Part shown: positions 1-7,049 of the stretch, piece by piece
Layout of the letters: every line of letters starts with the position of its first letter
How positions within the stretch are numbered: position 1 is the stretch's first letter
Assembly (NCBI GenBank): GCA_919901705.1
Contig: CAKKPR010000112.1
Coordinates: 1-7,757 of the forward strand
From: Thermodesulfovibrionales bacterium
GTDB taxonomy: Bacteria; Nitrospirota; Thermodesulfovibrionia; Thermodesulfovibrionales; UBA1546
Reading direction: 5' to 3'
DNA length: 7,757 nt
Notes under the pieces: generated by a model
Told to the model about the DNA's origin: nothing
Seen by the model: the letters and a program-made list of their open reading frames with translations, nothing else
The model's database searches: none
Position numbers and translations under genes: made by a program

Positions 1-488
1 TATTGGGTATTGGAAATATTTTGCTCAGGGATGAAGGAGTCGGGGTTCATGCCGTCAACGCATTAAAGGAGAGATATGTTTTCTCCGCGGATGTCGAGCT
101 TATCGACGGCGGCACTATGGGCCTTGACCTCCTTCCTTTTATAGAAGGCAAGGATAAAGTTCTGATAATAGACGCAGCTGATTTTGGTGAAAAGCCCGGC
201 ATCATAAAAACAATAGAAGGTAAGGACATCCCGGCTTTTTTAAATACAAAATTCTCTGTTCATCAGATAGGTCTCCCTGATATGATATTTGCGGCGGATT
301 TTATGGGTATTACACCGCCTGAGATGTGTCTTGTGGGAATACAACCCGGGGATACAGGCACAGGCTTGGAGCTGTCTCAGGAGATGAACAATAAATTTCA
401 GGAACTTGTTGATATAGCGGCTGATAAACTCAGCGAATGGGGAGTTGAGATGAAAAGGAAAGAAAATGTGCCTTGCAATACCGTCTAA
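1..488 (+). CDS. hyaD: HyaD/HybD-type hydrogenase maturation endopeptidase (5' partial)
   Basis: This protein removes the C-terminal extension of the [NiFe]-hydrogenase large subunit after nickel insertion, in the cytoplasm. The visible part is 161 residues and opens directly with the family's N-terminal GIGNILLRDEGVGVHAV block. The first in-window codon, a TTG at position 3, is therefore probably an internal Leu, and only a few residues are missing upstream. Counting from that codon, the nickel-sensing residues known from E. coli HybD (Glu16, Asp62, His93) correspond to E11, D57 (in IIDAAD) and H87 (in FSVHQ). The GIQPGDTGTGLELS segment near residues 115-128 is also typical. Its 3' end overlaps hypC by 23 bp, so the two are co-translated. 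The hydrogenase subunit genes are probably just upstream of the window. Family assignment is secure; whether it is closer to HyaD or HybD is not decided. Confidence 0.95.
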   Translation, partial: LGIGNILLRDEGVGVHAVNALKERYVFSADVELIDGGTMGLDLLPFIEGKDKVLIIDAADFGEKPGIIKTIEGKDIPAFLNTKFSVHQIGLPDMIFAADFMGITPPEMCLVGIQPGDTGTGLELSQEMNNKFQELVDIAADKLSEWGVEMKRKENVPCNTV

Positions 489-702
489 GGTAATAAGAAT
501 TCAGGATATGAATGCAACTGTGGATGTCTATGGCGCGCAGCGCGACATAAGCCTTCTTCTTTTGCCCGAAGAAGTGGCGCTTGGCGATTTTGTGCTTGTG
601 CATGCAGGGTTTGCAATACAAAAAGTTGATAATGAAATTGCGGATGAGGCGTTGAGATACATTAAGCAGATTATTGAAGAAACAGGAGAAGACGAGTCGT
701 AA
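466..702 (+). CDS. hypC: HypC/HybG-family [NiFe]-hydrogenase maturation chaperone
   Basis: A 78-residue protein of normal HypC length. It begins MCLAIPSKV, with the essential Cys2 that, in the known family, carries the Fe(CN)2CO unit with HypD and contacts the hydrogenase large subunit precursor. The second family signature, DFVLVHAGFAIQ at residues 41-52, is intact and includes the conserved His (H46). The ATG is fixed by the requirement that Cys follow Met1, and an AAGGA Shine-Dalgarno sits just upstream inside the preceding gene. It lies last in the operon directly behind the endopeptidase, as hybG does in E. coli hyb, and hypD does not follow. That order suggests a dedicated chaperone of this hydrogenase rather than the hypC of a general hypCDE cluster, although hyp genes elsewhere cannot be seen. 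No convincing terminator follows: T6 at 708-713 has no proper stem before it. Confidence 0.95.
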   Translation: MCLAIPSKVIRIQDMNATVDVYGAQRDISLLLLPEEVALGDFVLVHAGFAIQKVDNEIADEALRYIKQIIEETGEDES

Positions 703-754
703 CCCGCTTTTTTGATTCAGAGATAAAAAGTTTGCCTAAAGTTTTAATTTGAGG

Positions 755-784
755 TTGACAAAGCAACACCACTGGGTAAATACT
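755..784 (+). promoter_or_regulatory. Candidate sigma70 promoter for the haem-protein gene
   Basis: A perfect -35 hexamer TTGACA (755-760) is followed after 18 bp by AATACT (779-784), which matches 4 of 6 bases of TATAAT. Transcription would start near 791 and give a leader of about 118 nt before the ATG at 909. The -10 is weak, so the exact start is uncertain. The perfect -35 lies in an otherwise empty intergenic region, which is the main support. Confidence 0.5.
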
Positions 785-823
785 ACCAATAACAAATACT
801 CTTTGAAGATAATTCCAATCAGC

Positions 824-834
824 AAGGGGGTGAT
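824..834 (+). promoter_or_regulatory. Orphan extended Shine-Dalgarno-like sequence in the leader
   Basis: AAGGGGGTGAT can pair over 11 bases with the 3' end of 16S rRNA (consensus AAGGAGGTGATC) with a single G-U pair, yet no ATG, GTG or TTG lies at translation spacing behind it. The GTG at 830 is inside the motif and reaches a stop after 8 codons. The real gene starts 75 nt further on with its own strong site. Possible roles are a ribosome-binding mRNA stabiliser, a standby site, or the relic of a lost small ORF. Confidence 0.4.
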
Positions 835-908
835 ATTAAGTAAGGCTTTTATTTGAGTATATTTTTGTTTGAACGATTTAGAAATAAATAAAAACGGGGA
901 GGAAGTAA

Positions 909-2066
909 ATGAAAAAAGTTTTAGTTGTGTTCGTTGCAGTATTGTTTGTATGCGCCGGCTATCTTGCTTTCACTGCAGTTGATTCCAAGACGCCTTCAGT
1001 TGTAGCGGCAAAAGCCAAGACATATTCAGCATCAGTTTATGTAGCGGGGCACGGAGGCCATTTTGCAAAGGCAGACGTAACCATTGATCCCAATAATGCC
1101 GATAATCCTATTAAGGTGAATAATCTCGACATGATCAGTATCGGCTCACCAGCATGGTACAAGACTCACGATGCACGTATTGATTCGCAGGACAGCAATA
1201 TTCTGTTCTGGTCCATATATCAGTTGGACGAAAAAGGAAAGATGCATGTAGGAAAGTCAGACCTCAAGACAGGCAATGTTATAAAGGATATTGCTCTTGA
1301 TCCGGATCCAAGGGCTACAGGCAAGACAGGCCCGATTTATTGCGCATCGGGACAGTCCAAAAAGTTCTTTATGCCGGTATTTATGGGCAGCGAGGGCTAT
1401 GTTGATGTATTTGACAAGGCTACCATGGACCATAAGCACAGGGTATTCATAAGCGATCTCGGATACAAGGCTGGCACATATATGTTTGTGCATGGCATCA
1501 ACTCCAATGACATGAAAAAATTCCTTATCGCAGTTTCTCTGAAAGGCGAAGATGGAAAGATGAACGGGAAGCAGGATCTAATCCTGGTTGACATGGCATC
1601 ACTGGAAAAAGGCAAATTTAAAGAACTTTCAAGGACAACAATTCCTGGTGAGGCCGGGAAGACCATTACATTCAGACAGTATTTCAGCAATGACGACAAA
1701 TTAATATTCCAGTCAGCAGCAGACAGGGCCTGGGTAGTTGACGCAAAGACCCTTAAGCTTGTTGACGAGAAGATGACAGGTGCAAACGGCCAGAACCATG
1801 ATATGATGCCAACTCCTGATGGTAAATATGCTCTGCTTACCCTGAGGACTTCAGGTGTAGAAGGATGCGATCCTGAAGGCAAGCCTGTTATGGACAAAGA
1901 AGGTAAGCCGCTGAAGGTTACCGATGGCACATTGCTGCTTTATGACGCCGGAGCTAAGAGCTTTATTGGCAAACCAGTTTCAGTATGCTTTGACTGCCAC
2001 AAGAAAATGGGCAAGGGTGATAAGAACGCAGTACTCTGCGGATTAGACGCGAACTACAAAAAGTAA
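909..2066 (+). CDS. Exported beta-propeller-like protein with a C-terminal c-type haem site
   Basis: A 385-residue protein. It starts with an export signal (KK, then a hydrophobic stretch at about residues 4-23); there is no good lipobox, and cleavage near A23 or retention as a membrane anchor are both possible. The body has short repeating strand patterns typical of YVTN/cytochrome-d1-like propellers, such as LILVDMASLEKG, AWVVDAKTLKLVDEK, MPTPDGKYALLTL and TLLLYDAGAKSF. A single CXXCH motif, CFDCH at residues 360-364, lies 21 residues from the C-terminus, with C377 and M367 nearby; it predicts one covalently bound haem c in the periplasm or on the cell surface. A His-rich GHGGH near residues 48-52 is also present. 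The start is secured by GGGGAGGAA (896-904) four bases before the ATG. It has its own promoter and a hairpin behind it, so it is probably monocistronic. I do not recognise a named orthologue. An electron-transfer or sensing role beside the hydrogenase genes is inference. Confidence 0.8.
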   Translation: MKKVLVVFVAVLFVCAGYLAFTAVDSKTPSVVAAKAKTYSASVYVAGHGGHFAKADVTIDPNNADNPIKVNNLDMISIGSPAWYKTHDARIDSQDSNILFWSIYQLDEKGKMHVGKSDLKTGNVIKDIALDPDPRATGKTGPIYCASGQSKKFFMPVFMGSEGYVDVFDKATMDHKHRVFISDLGYKAGTYMFVHGINSNDMKKFLIAVSLKGEDGKMNGKQDLILVDMASLEKGKFKELSRTTIPGEAGKTITFRQYFSNDDKLIFQSAADRAWVVDAKTLKLVDEKMTGANGQNHDMMPTPDGKYALLTLRTSGVEGCDPEGKPVMDKEGKPLKVTDGTLLLYDAGAKSFIGKPVSVCFDCHKKMGKGDKNAVLCGLDANYKK

Positions 2067-2078
2067 CTTCCATTCTTT

Positions 2079-2118
2079 AAATTCTTTCTATGCGGCTTTG
2101 GCCGCATAGAAAGAATTT
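2079..2118 (+). terminator. Strong 18-bp hairpin, probable transcript end or stabiliser
   Basis: A perfect inverted repeat has arms AAATTCTTTCTATGCGGC (2079-2096) and its exact complement (2101-2118), with loop TTTG. It starts 12 bp after the stop codon of the haem-protein gene. A GC core at the loop and an AT-rich base resemble an intrinsic terminator, but no clear U-tract follows on either strand. It may act as a weak terminator or as protection against 3' exonucleases, allowing some read-through into the permease gene. Confidence 0.6.
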
Positions 2119-2130
2119 CTAAAAATCATT

Positions 2131-2136
2131 TATAAT
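2131..2136 (+). promoter_or_regulatory. Candidate -10 box for the ABC/protease operon
   Basis: A perfect TATAAT lies 8 bases before the ATG at 2145, in an AT-rich segment right after the hairpin. No -35 resembling TTGACA is found at 16-18 bp upstream, where the sequence is hairpin arm. If the box is used, transcription would begin at or within a couple of bases of the start codon, giving a leaderless mRNA. This is consistent with the lack of a Shine-Dalgarno there. Confidence 0.35.
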
Positions 2137-2144
2137 AAAAAGTA

Positions 2145-3341
2145 ATGACAAAAGAATTTACTATTTTTTCGCTTGCACTCAAGAACTTAAAAAGAAAGCC
2201 TTTAAGAACAGGGATACTGATAGTGGCTATAGGGCTGCTGGTATCCGTGCTTGTATTTGCGCTTTCTTTTGTCAGGCGCGTTGACTCAAGCATCAGGATC
2301 ACTTCTGACCGTCTGGGCTCCGACCTGCTTATTGTTCCCACAGGCTCAAGGGGCGCAGCAGAAGATGTTCTGCTCGAAAATAAGGTTAAGACATTTTATA
2401 TGGATAAGGGCATCATAGACAGGGTAAAGAATATCAAGGGTATAGACAGGCTGACTTACCAGACCTATCTTGTCACAATAACCGGTGTTTGCTGTGATGT
2501 GCCTGAGACCATAGTTGTGGCGTTTAATCAGGATACGGATTTTGTTATAAAACCATGGCTTACTAAAAAGCTTGGCAGGGAACTCAAAAAAGGAGAGGCC
2601 ATTGTCGGCAGCGAATCTGCTTTCAATATCCGCTTGGGGCTTACAGAGGTTGACAGTGTTTTGTTCGGGAATATTTTCAAGATGGTCGGGGTGCTTGACA
2701 AGACAGGCACAGGGCTAGATAACGCAATATTTATTGACGATAAAAACATAGATGATATATTACAAAAAGGCAAGGCGGATATAAAACCGGGACAGATATC
2801 TGTCATTTTTGCGAAGGTCCAAAAAGGTTATGACCCCTATGAGGTTGCAGGTAATATAGAGGATTCCATAATTGAAGCCGACACTGTGGCAAGAAAAGAT
2901 ATCGGTAAGAGCTTAATCAATACCCTCAGGGATATAAACCGGATATTCTCTGTCACGGTAATGCTCGCCTCCATACTCTCCATATTTCTTGTATGGGCTG
3001 TTTTTTCTGCTATTGCCAATGAGCGTTCGAAAGAAGTGGGGATTATGAGGGCGATCGGCGCAAAGGAGAATCACGTTGTGAGAATATTTTTTCTTGAGGT
3101 ATTTGTTATCGGGAGTATCGGCAGCATTTTGGGTATTGTCTCCGGTACGGCGCTCTCGTTTCTGCTGTCAAAGAGCTTTATAATCCTGAAAAATTTATCG
3201 AATGACTTAAGCATTGCAGAGAGAATTTTTATAGGCATATTGAGCTTGCTTGCCGGGACAGGAATTTGTATTGTTGGCGCGCTTTCACCAATTCAGAGAA
3301 TAAAAAAACTTGAACCGTTGCTGGCTATAAAAGAGGAATAA
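2145..3341 (+). CDS. FtsX/MacB-type ABC transporter permease
   Basis: A 398-residue inner-membrane protein with the MacB/LolC topology. TM1 is at about 22-43, a large extracytoplasmic domain at about 44-268 (MacB periplasmic-core type), and TM2-TM4 at about 270-291, 316-341 and 361-381. The cytoplasmic loop NERSKEVGIMRAIGA (292-306) is the hallmark of the FtsX fold and contacts the ATPase. Members work by mechanotransmission, acting on periplasmic substrates or partners rather than passing solutes through a channel. With only one permease gene here, a homodimer is likely. The extracytoplasmic domain carries adjacent cysteines, C116-C117. The start is favoured because FSLALKNLKRKPLRT is the usual N-terminus and no upstream alternative exists, although no Shine-Dalgarno is seen. 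The substrate is unknown: lipoprotein release, peptide export and the Campylobacter P19-associated iron modules use related proteins. Confidence 0.9.
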   Translation: MTKEFTIFSLALKNLKRKPLRTGILIVAIGLLVSVLVFALSFVRRVDSSIRITSDRLGSDLLIVPTGSRGAAEDVLLENKVKTFYMDKGIIDRVKNIKGIDRLTYQTYLVTITGVCCDVPETIVVAFNQDTDFVIKPWLTKKLGRELKKGEAIVGSESAFNIRLGLTEVDSVLFGNIFKMVGVLDKTGTGLDNAIFIDDKNIDDILQKGKADIKPGQISVIFAKVQKGYDPYEVAGNIEDSIIEADTVARKDIGKSLINTLRDINRIFSVTVMLASILSIFLVWAVFSAIANERSKEVGIMRAIGAKENHVVRIFFLEVFVIGSIGSILGIVSGTALSFLLSKSFIILKNLSNDLSIAERIFIGILSLLAGTGICIVGALSPIQRIKKLEPLLAIKEE

Positions 3342-3347
3342 GGTAAA

Positions 3348-4022
3348 ATGTCTCAGATAGAAATTATAGATATCTTGAAAATTTATACAATAGGCGATTT
3401 AAATATCAGGGCTGTTGATAATGTCTCGATGAAGATAGAAAAGGGTGAGTTTTTATCAGTAGTGGGGCATTCAGGGTCCGGAAAGACAACCCTTATTTCT
3501 ATAATGGGCGGCATAATCAGGCCCACCACTGGCAGGGTGCTTTTTGAAGGCATTGATATATCCTCTCTTAATGATGAGAAATTATCAGAATACAGAAATG
3601 AAAAAATAGGTTTTATGTTCCAGTTTGCAAGCCTCCTGCCGATTCTCACTGCAAAGGAAAATGTCCTGTTGCCGCGAATATTCAGTCCGAAAGGAAAATC
3701 AAAGAATGGTAAAGAGGCAGAGGAATATCTGGATATGGTTGGCATAGGAGAGAAGATAAATGCATATCCGTCGCAGCTTTCAGGAGGCCAGCAGAGGCGT
3801 GTAGCCATTGCGCGCGCCTTGATGAATGACCCGCAGGTAATACTTGCTGATGAGCCTACCGGAGACCTTGATGAAGAGACAGAGGCAGAGATAATGGAGC
3901 TTTTCAAGAGGCTTAATAAAGAAAAAAAGGTTACCTTTATTTTTATAACGCATAATCTCGACCTTGCAAGACAGGCACAGAAACAAATAAGGATGACGCA
4001 CGGCGTGATTAAAGAGATTTAG
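3348..4022 (+). CDS. LolD/MacB-family ABC transporter ATPase
   Basis: A 224-residue cytoplasmic ATPase, normal for LolD/MacB-type subunits. All motifs are intact: Walker A GHSGSGKT (40-47), Q-loop Q92, signature LSGGQQRR (144-151), Walker B VILADEP with catalytic E169, D-loop GDLD (172-175) and switch H202. It should power the FtsX-type permease encoded immediately upstream. The gap is only 6 bp, with GAGGA and AAGG ribosome-binding sequences spanning the junction, so the genes are clearly one operon. The sequence supports the subfamily but does not separate lipoprotein transport, macrolide/peptide efflux or an iron-linked role. No odd residues were seen. Confidence 0.95.
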   Translation: MSQIEIIDILKIYTIGDLNIRAVDNVSMKIEKGEFLSVVGHSGSGKTTLISIMGGIIRPTTGRVLFEGIDISSLNDEKLSEYRNEKIGFMFQFASLLPILTAKENVLLPRIFSPKGKSKNGKEAEEYLDMVGIGEKINAYPSQLSGGQQRRVAIARALMNDPQVILADEPTGDLDEETEAEIMELFKRLNKEKKVTFIFITHNLDLARQAQKQIRMTHGVIKEI

Positions 4023-4038
4023 TCTGTCGCAATCAAAT

Positions 4039-7035
4039 ATGCTAAAAAATATAAAACATATTGGTTTTTCTGTTGTTGTCTTTATCCTGTTTAATGCGTT
4101 AGAGGCAGGAACAGAAGAGAGACAAGGCCAGTCATGCCCGGTCTATAATCTCTCTATTTCATTTGATGTTAAGAACAATCTTCTGAAAGGCCGTGAAGTT
4201 ATAACCCTGCCCGATGACAGGGAAGTGGTCGTTTATACCGGGAATCTGAAAATTCTGTCCACAAGTTTTAATGGAAAGCCTATGGATTACAGGATAAAAG
4301 AAGGTCAGTTCAAAGTAAAGGGAAAGGGCAGCCTTGAGATAAATTATGAAGATGTCTTTAAGGGAGACACCCCAAAAAACAGCCCTGGAAATGCCGGTGT
4401 TGTTTCAACAGGAATTGTAAGTGATAAAGGGATATCTCTTACAGATAACTGGTATCCTTCAATAAAGGAGCTTGCTTATTATAAACTTGTTGCTGTTGTC
4501 CCTGAGAATTTTCTTGCAGTGTCTGAGGCTGACGAAATTACCTTCAGATATTTGCCTTCCTGCAGGGAATATACCTTTAATATGGGGCATCCTTTAAACG
4601 GGATAAACTTTATTGCCGGCAATTATAATGAGAAAAAGGACAGCATCAACGGTATAGACATCTATACCTATTTTTTCGGGGAGGATGCCGCTCTTGCTGA
4701 TAAATATATTGAATACGCCAGGAAGTATCTCAAGTTTTATAATGAACTCCTGACGCCTTATCCGTATAAGCGGTTTTCTGTTGTCGAAAACATTTTTTCA
4801 ACCGGATATTCCATGCCTACCTACACACTTTTGGGAAAAGATGTAATACGCCTGCCTTTTATTCCGGAAACGTCTTTGGGGCATGAGATTACGCATCAAT
4901 GGTTCGGCAATTATGTATACGCAGATTATCAGAAAGGCAATTGGCTTGAGGCAATCACGACCTATCTTTCAGACCATCTTTACGAGGAACAGAAAGGAAA
5001 GGGCTGGGAGTACAGGAAAAACATTCTGGTTAATTTTCAGGGTTATGTTACATCAGATAAAGATTTCCCTCTTAAGGATTTTTCCAGCAGGACTGACTTT
5101 GCCACAATGGCAATAGGCTATGGAAAAGGCGCAATGCTCTTTCATATGCTCAAAAGCCTTACAGGGGAAGATATATTTTATAAATCATTGAGAAGACTTA
5201 TTAATGAAAATAAATTTAAGATTGCGTCCTGGGCGGATATACAAAAATCGTTTGAGCAGGAATCAGGGAAGAACCTCGACTGGTTTTTCAGTCAGTGGCT
5301 GAACAGGAAAGGCGTTCCTTCTTTAAAAATAAAGGATCCTGGAGAACGTGTCTTAAAAGGTGAACCTCTTGTTTCTTTTGAACTCCTGCATGAAGGCAGT
5401 GAATACAAATTTACACTGCCGGTAAAAATTACTGCTGAAAAGGGTGCAGTGAAAGACTCCGTGCAGGTTGAGAAGGGAAAACAATATTTCAGTTTACCCA
5501 CCAATGAAAATTCTGAATATCTTATTGTTGATGAAAACTACGACATAATGAGAAAACTTTCATATGACGAATTCCCGCCTGTAATTGCAAGGCTTGTCGG
5601 AGATGAAAACAGGATAATAGTTTACAGGGAGAAAGAAAAAGATAAATATTCAACTCTTATAGAAACCTTAAAGGAAGAAGGATTTTCAGTCAAAGAAGAA
5701 AAAGAATTAAAAGATGAGGATATTAAAAAATCGTCTCTTCTGGTCCTTGGTTTTGAAAGTCAGGTTCTAAAGCGGCTTTTTGGAAAGATTGATAAACCGG
5801 AATCAGGATTCGTTCTTATTGTCAGAAACAACCCCCTTAATACTTCAAAGGTTGTGGCATATGCCAGCGGAGATTCTAAAGAGGAGGTTGACCCTGTTGT
5901 AAACAAGATATTACATTACGGCAAATATTCTGTCATCCGCTTTGAAAAAGGCCGGAATGTGAAAAAAGAGACAACCGAAACAAGCCGGGGTATGAAATTC
6001 AGCCTGAGCGAACCGGCGCTGGGGATAGAGCCTAAAAAAACATTGAACCTCAGGAGAATAATCGATAATGTCAGTGACAAGCCAATAATTTTTATCGGAG
6101 AGAGGCACAATTATTACGAAGACCACAAGGTAGAGCTTGCCGTAATTATGGAGCTTTATAAAAAAGGAAAAAAATTAGCTATAGGCATGGAGATGTTTCA
6201 GCGGCCTTTCCAGAAGGCAATAGATGATTACATTTCCGGGGCTATCAATGAAAAGGATTTTTTGAAGAAGACAGAGTATTTTAAAAGATGGAATATTGAT
6301 TTTAATTTATACAGGGAAATAATTGAATTTGCAAAAGCAAAAGGCATCCCGATTATAGCCCTTAACCTGAAGGCTGAACTGATGAAAAAGACAGAACAGT
6401 CCGGACTTGACGGTCTTTCAGAAGAGGAAAGAAAAGAAGTGCCACAGGACATGGATATGTCGGATGATTCGTACCGGCAGAGACTGAAGGAGATATTTGA
6501 AACCCATCCATCAGGAGGCACGTTCGATTATTTTTATCAGTCTCAGATACTCTGGGACGAGACCATGGCGCATTCGATAGCTGAATTTCTGAAGGAGCGT
6601 CCTGATTACCAGATGGTTGTGCTTGCAGGCGGCCAGCATATAATGTATGAATCAGGCATACCGCAGAGGGTAAATAGACTTACGGGAAAAAGATATGCAA
6701 CGCTCATAAACGGCGCGCTTGATGACAACATAGGAGATTATGTGCTTTTCCCGAATTCTGTTAAGCCTCCCTTTTCAGCGAAACTGGGCGTGATATTACA
6801 GAAGAAAGATGAGAGGGTTGTTATAGAAGACATGTCTGCTGACAGCATAGCTTTGAAAGCAGGGCTAAAAGAAGGAGATATAGTTACAGAAGTTGATGCA
6901 TGGAAGATAGATACAGTAGAAGATGTCAGGATTGCGCTGTACGATAAGAATCCCGGGGATACTGTAAAGGTAAAAATTATCAGAAAGAGATTTTTATTGG
7001 GAGATAAGGAAATGGAGTTTGATATTTCTCTATAG
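4039..7035 (+). CDS. Exported M1-like metallopeptidase / ChaN-Tiki-type / PDZ fusion protein
   Basis: A 998-residue multi-domain protein. A signal peptide (hydrophobic core about 8-18, cleavage near A23) leads into an M1-type N-terminal beta region. The gluzincin catalytic domain follows, with VVEN at 248-251 (GAMEN-equivalent), zinc motif HEITH (282-286), third-ligand candidate E304 in NWLEAITTY, and catalytic Tyr candidate Y361 in GYGKG. Residues about 430-640 form beta-rich and alpha/beta linker regions. A ChaN-like domain of the TraB/Tiki/EreA superfamily covers about 671-900, with GERH (687-690), GMEMFQ and a second GxxH motif, GGQH (864-867). ChaN relatives bind haem and Tiki relatives are metalloproteases. 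A PDZ domain (about 915-998) ends the protein. It probably acts in the periplasm or at the outer membrane. It starts 16 bp after the ATPase stop without a clear Shine-Dalgarno, so coupling to upstream translation is likely. Its substrate, and whether haem is bound, are unknown. Confidence 0.88.
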   Translation: MLKNIKHIGFSVVVFILFNALEAGTEERQGQSCPVYNLSISFDVKNNLLKGREVITLPDDREVVVYTGNLKILSTSFNGKPMDYRIKEGQFKVKGKGSLEINYEDVFKGDTPKNSPGNAGVVSTGIVSDKGISLTDNWYPSIKELAYYKLVAVVPENFLAVSEADEITFRYLPSCREYTFNMGHPLNGINFIAGNYNEKKDSINGIDIYTYFFGEDAALADKYIEYARKYLKFYNELLTPYPYKRFSVVENIFSTGYSMPTYTLLGKDVIRLPFIPETSLGHEITHQWFGNYVYADYQKGNWLEAITTYLSDHLYEEQKGKGWEYRKNILVNFQGYVTSDKDFPLKDFSSRTDFATMAIGYGKGAMLFHMLKSLTGEDIFYKSLRRLINENKFKIASWADIQKSFEQESGKNLDWFFSQWLNRKGVPSLKIKDPGERVLKGEPLVSFELLHEGSEYKFTLPVKITAEKGAVKDSVQVEKGKQYFSLPTNENSEYLIVDENYDIMRKLSYDEFPPVIARLVGDENRIIVYREKEKDKYSTLIETLKEEGFSVKEEKELKDEDIKKSSLLVLGFESQVLKRLFGKIDKPESGFVLIVRNNPLNTSKVVAYASGDSKEEVDPVVNKILHYGKYSVIRFEKGRNVKKETTETSRGMKFSLSEPALGIEPKKTLNLRRIIDNVSDKPIIFIGERHNYYEDHKVELAVIMELYKKGKKLAIGMEMFQRPFQKAIDDYISGAINEKDFLKKTEYFKRWNIDFNLYREIIEFAKAKGIPIIALNLKAELMKKTEQSGLDGLSEEERKEVPQDMDMSDDSYRQRLKEIFETHPSGGTFDYFYQSQILWDETMAHSIAEFLKERPDYQMVVLAGGQHIMYESGIPQRVNRLTGKRYATLINGALDDNIGDYVLFPNSVKPPFSAKLGVILQKKDERVVIEDMSADSIALKAGLKEGDIVTEVDAWKIDTVEDVRIALYDKNPGDTVKVKIIRKRFLLGDKEMEFDISL

Positions 7036-7049
7036 AGGATGGCTTTAAA

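Noticed and set aside
691..713. Possible intrinsic terminator after hypC (T6 tract)
   Set aside because: The only stem before the T-run is 4 bp (ACGA/TCGT) with a one-base loop and lies 6 bases away, too weak for a terminator.
1397..1930. 177-codon minus-strand open frame opposite the haem-protein gene
   Set aside because: It is antisense to a protein with clear signal, propeller-like and CXXCH features; its Ser/Pro-rich composition is typical of an antisense shadow.
3383..3907. 174-codon minus-strand open frame opposite the ABC ATPase
   Set aside because: It mirrors the conserved Walker-containing frame and has no family motif of its own.
4039..4150. Lipoprotein signal for the fusion protease, with C33 as the lipidated Cys
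   Set aside because: The residues before C33 are G-Q-S and the Cys lies well after the hydrophobic stretch, so a cleavable type I signal fits better.
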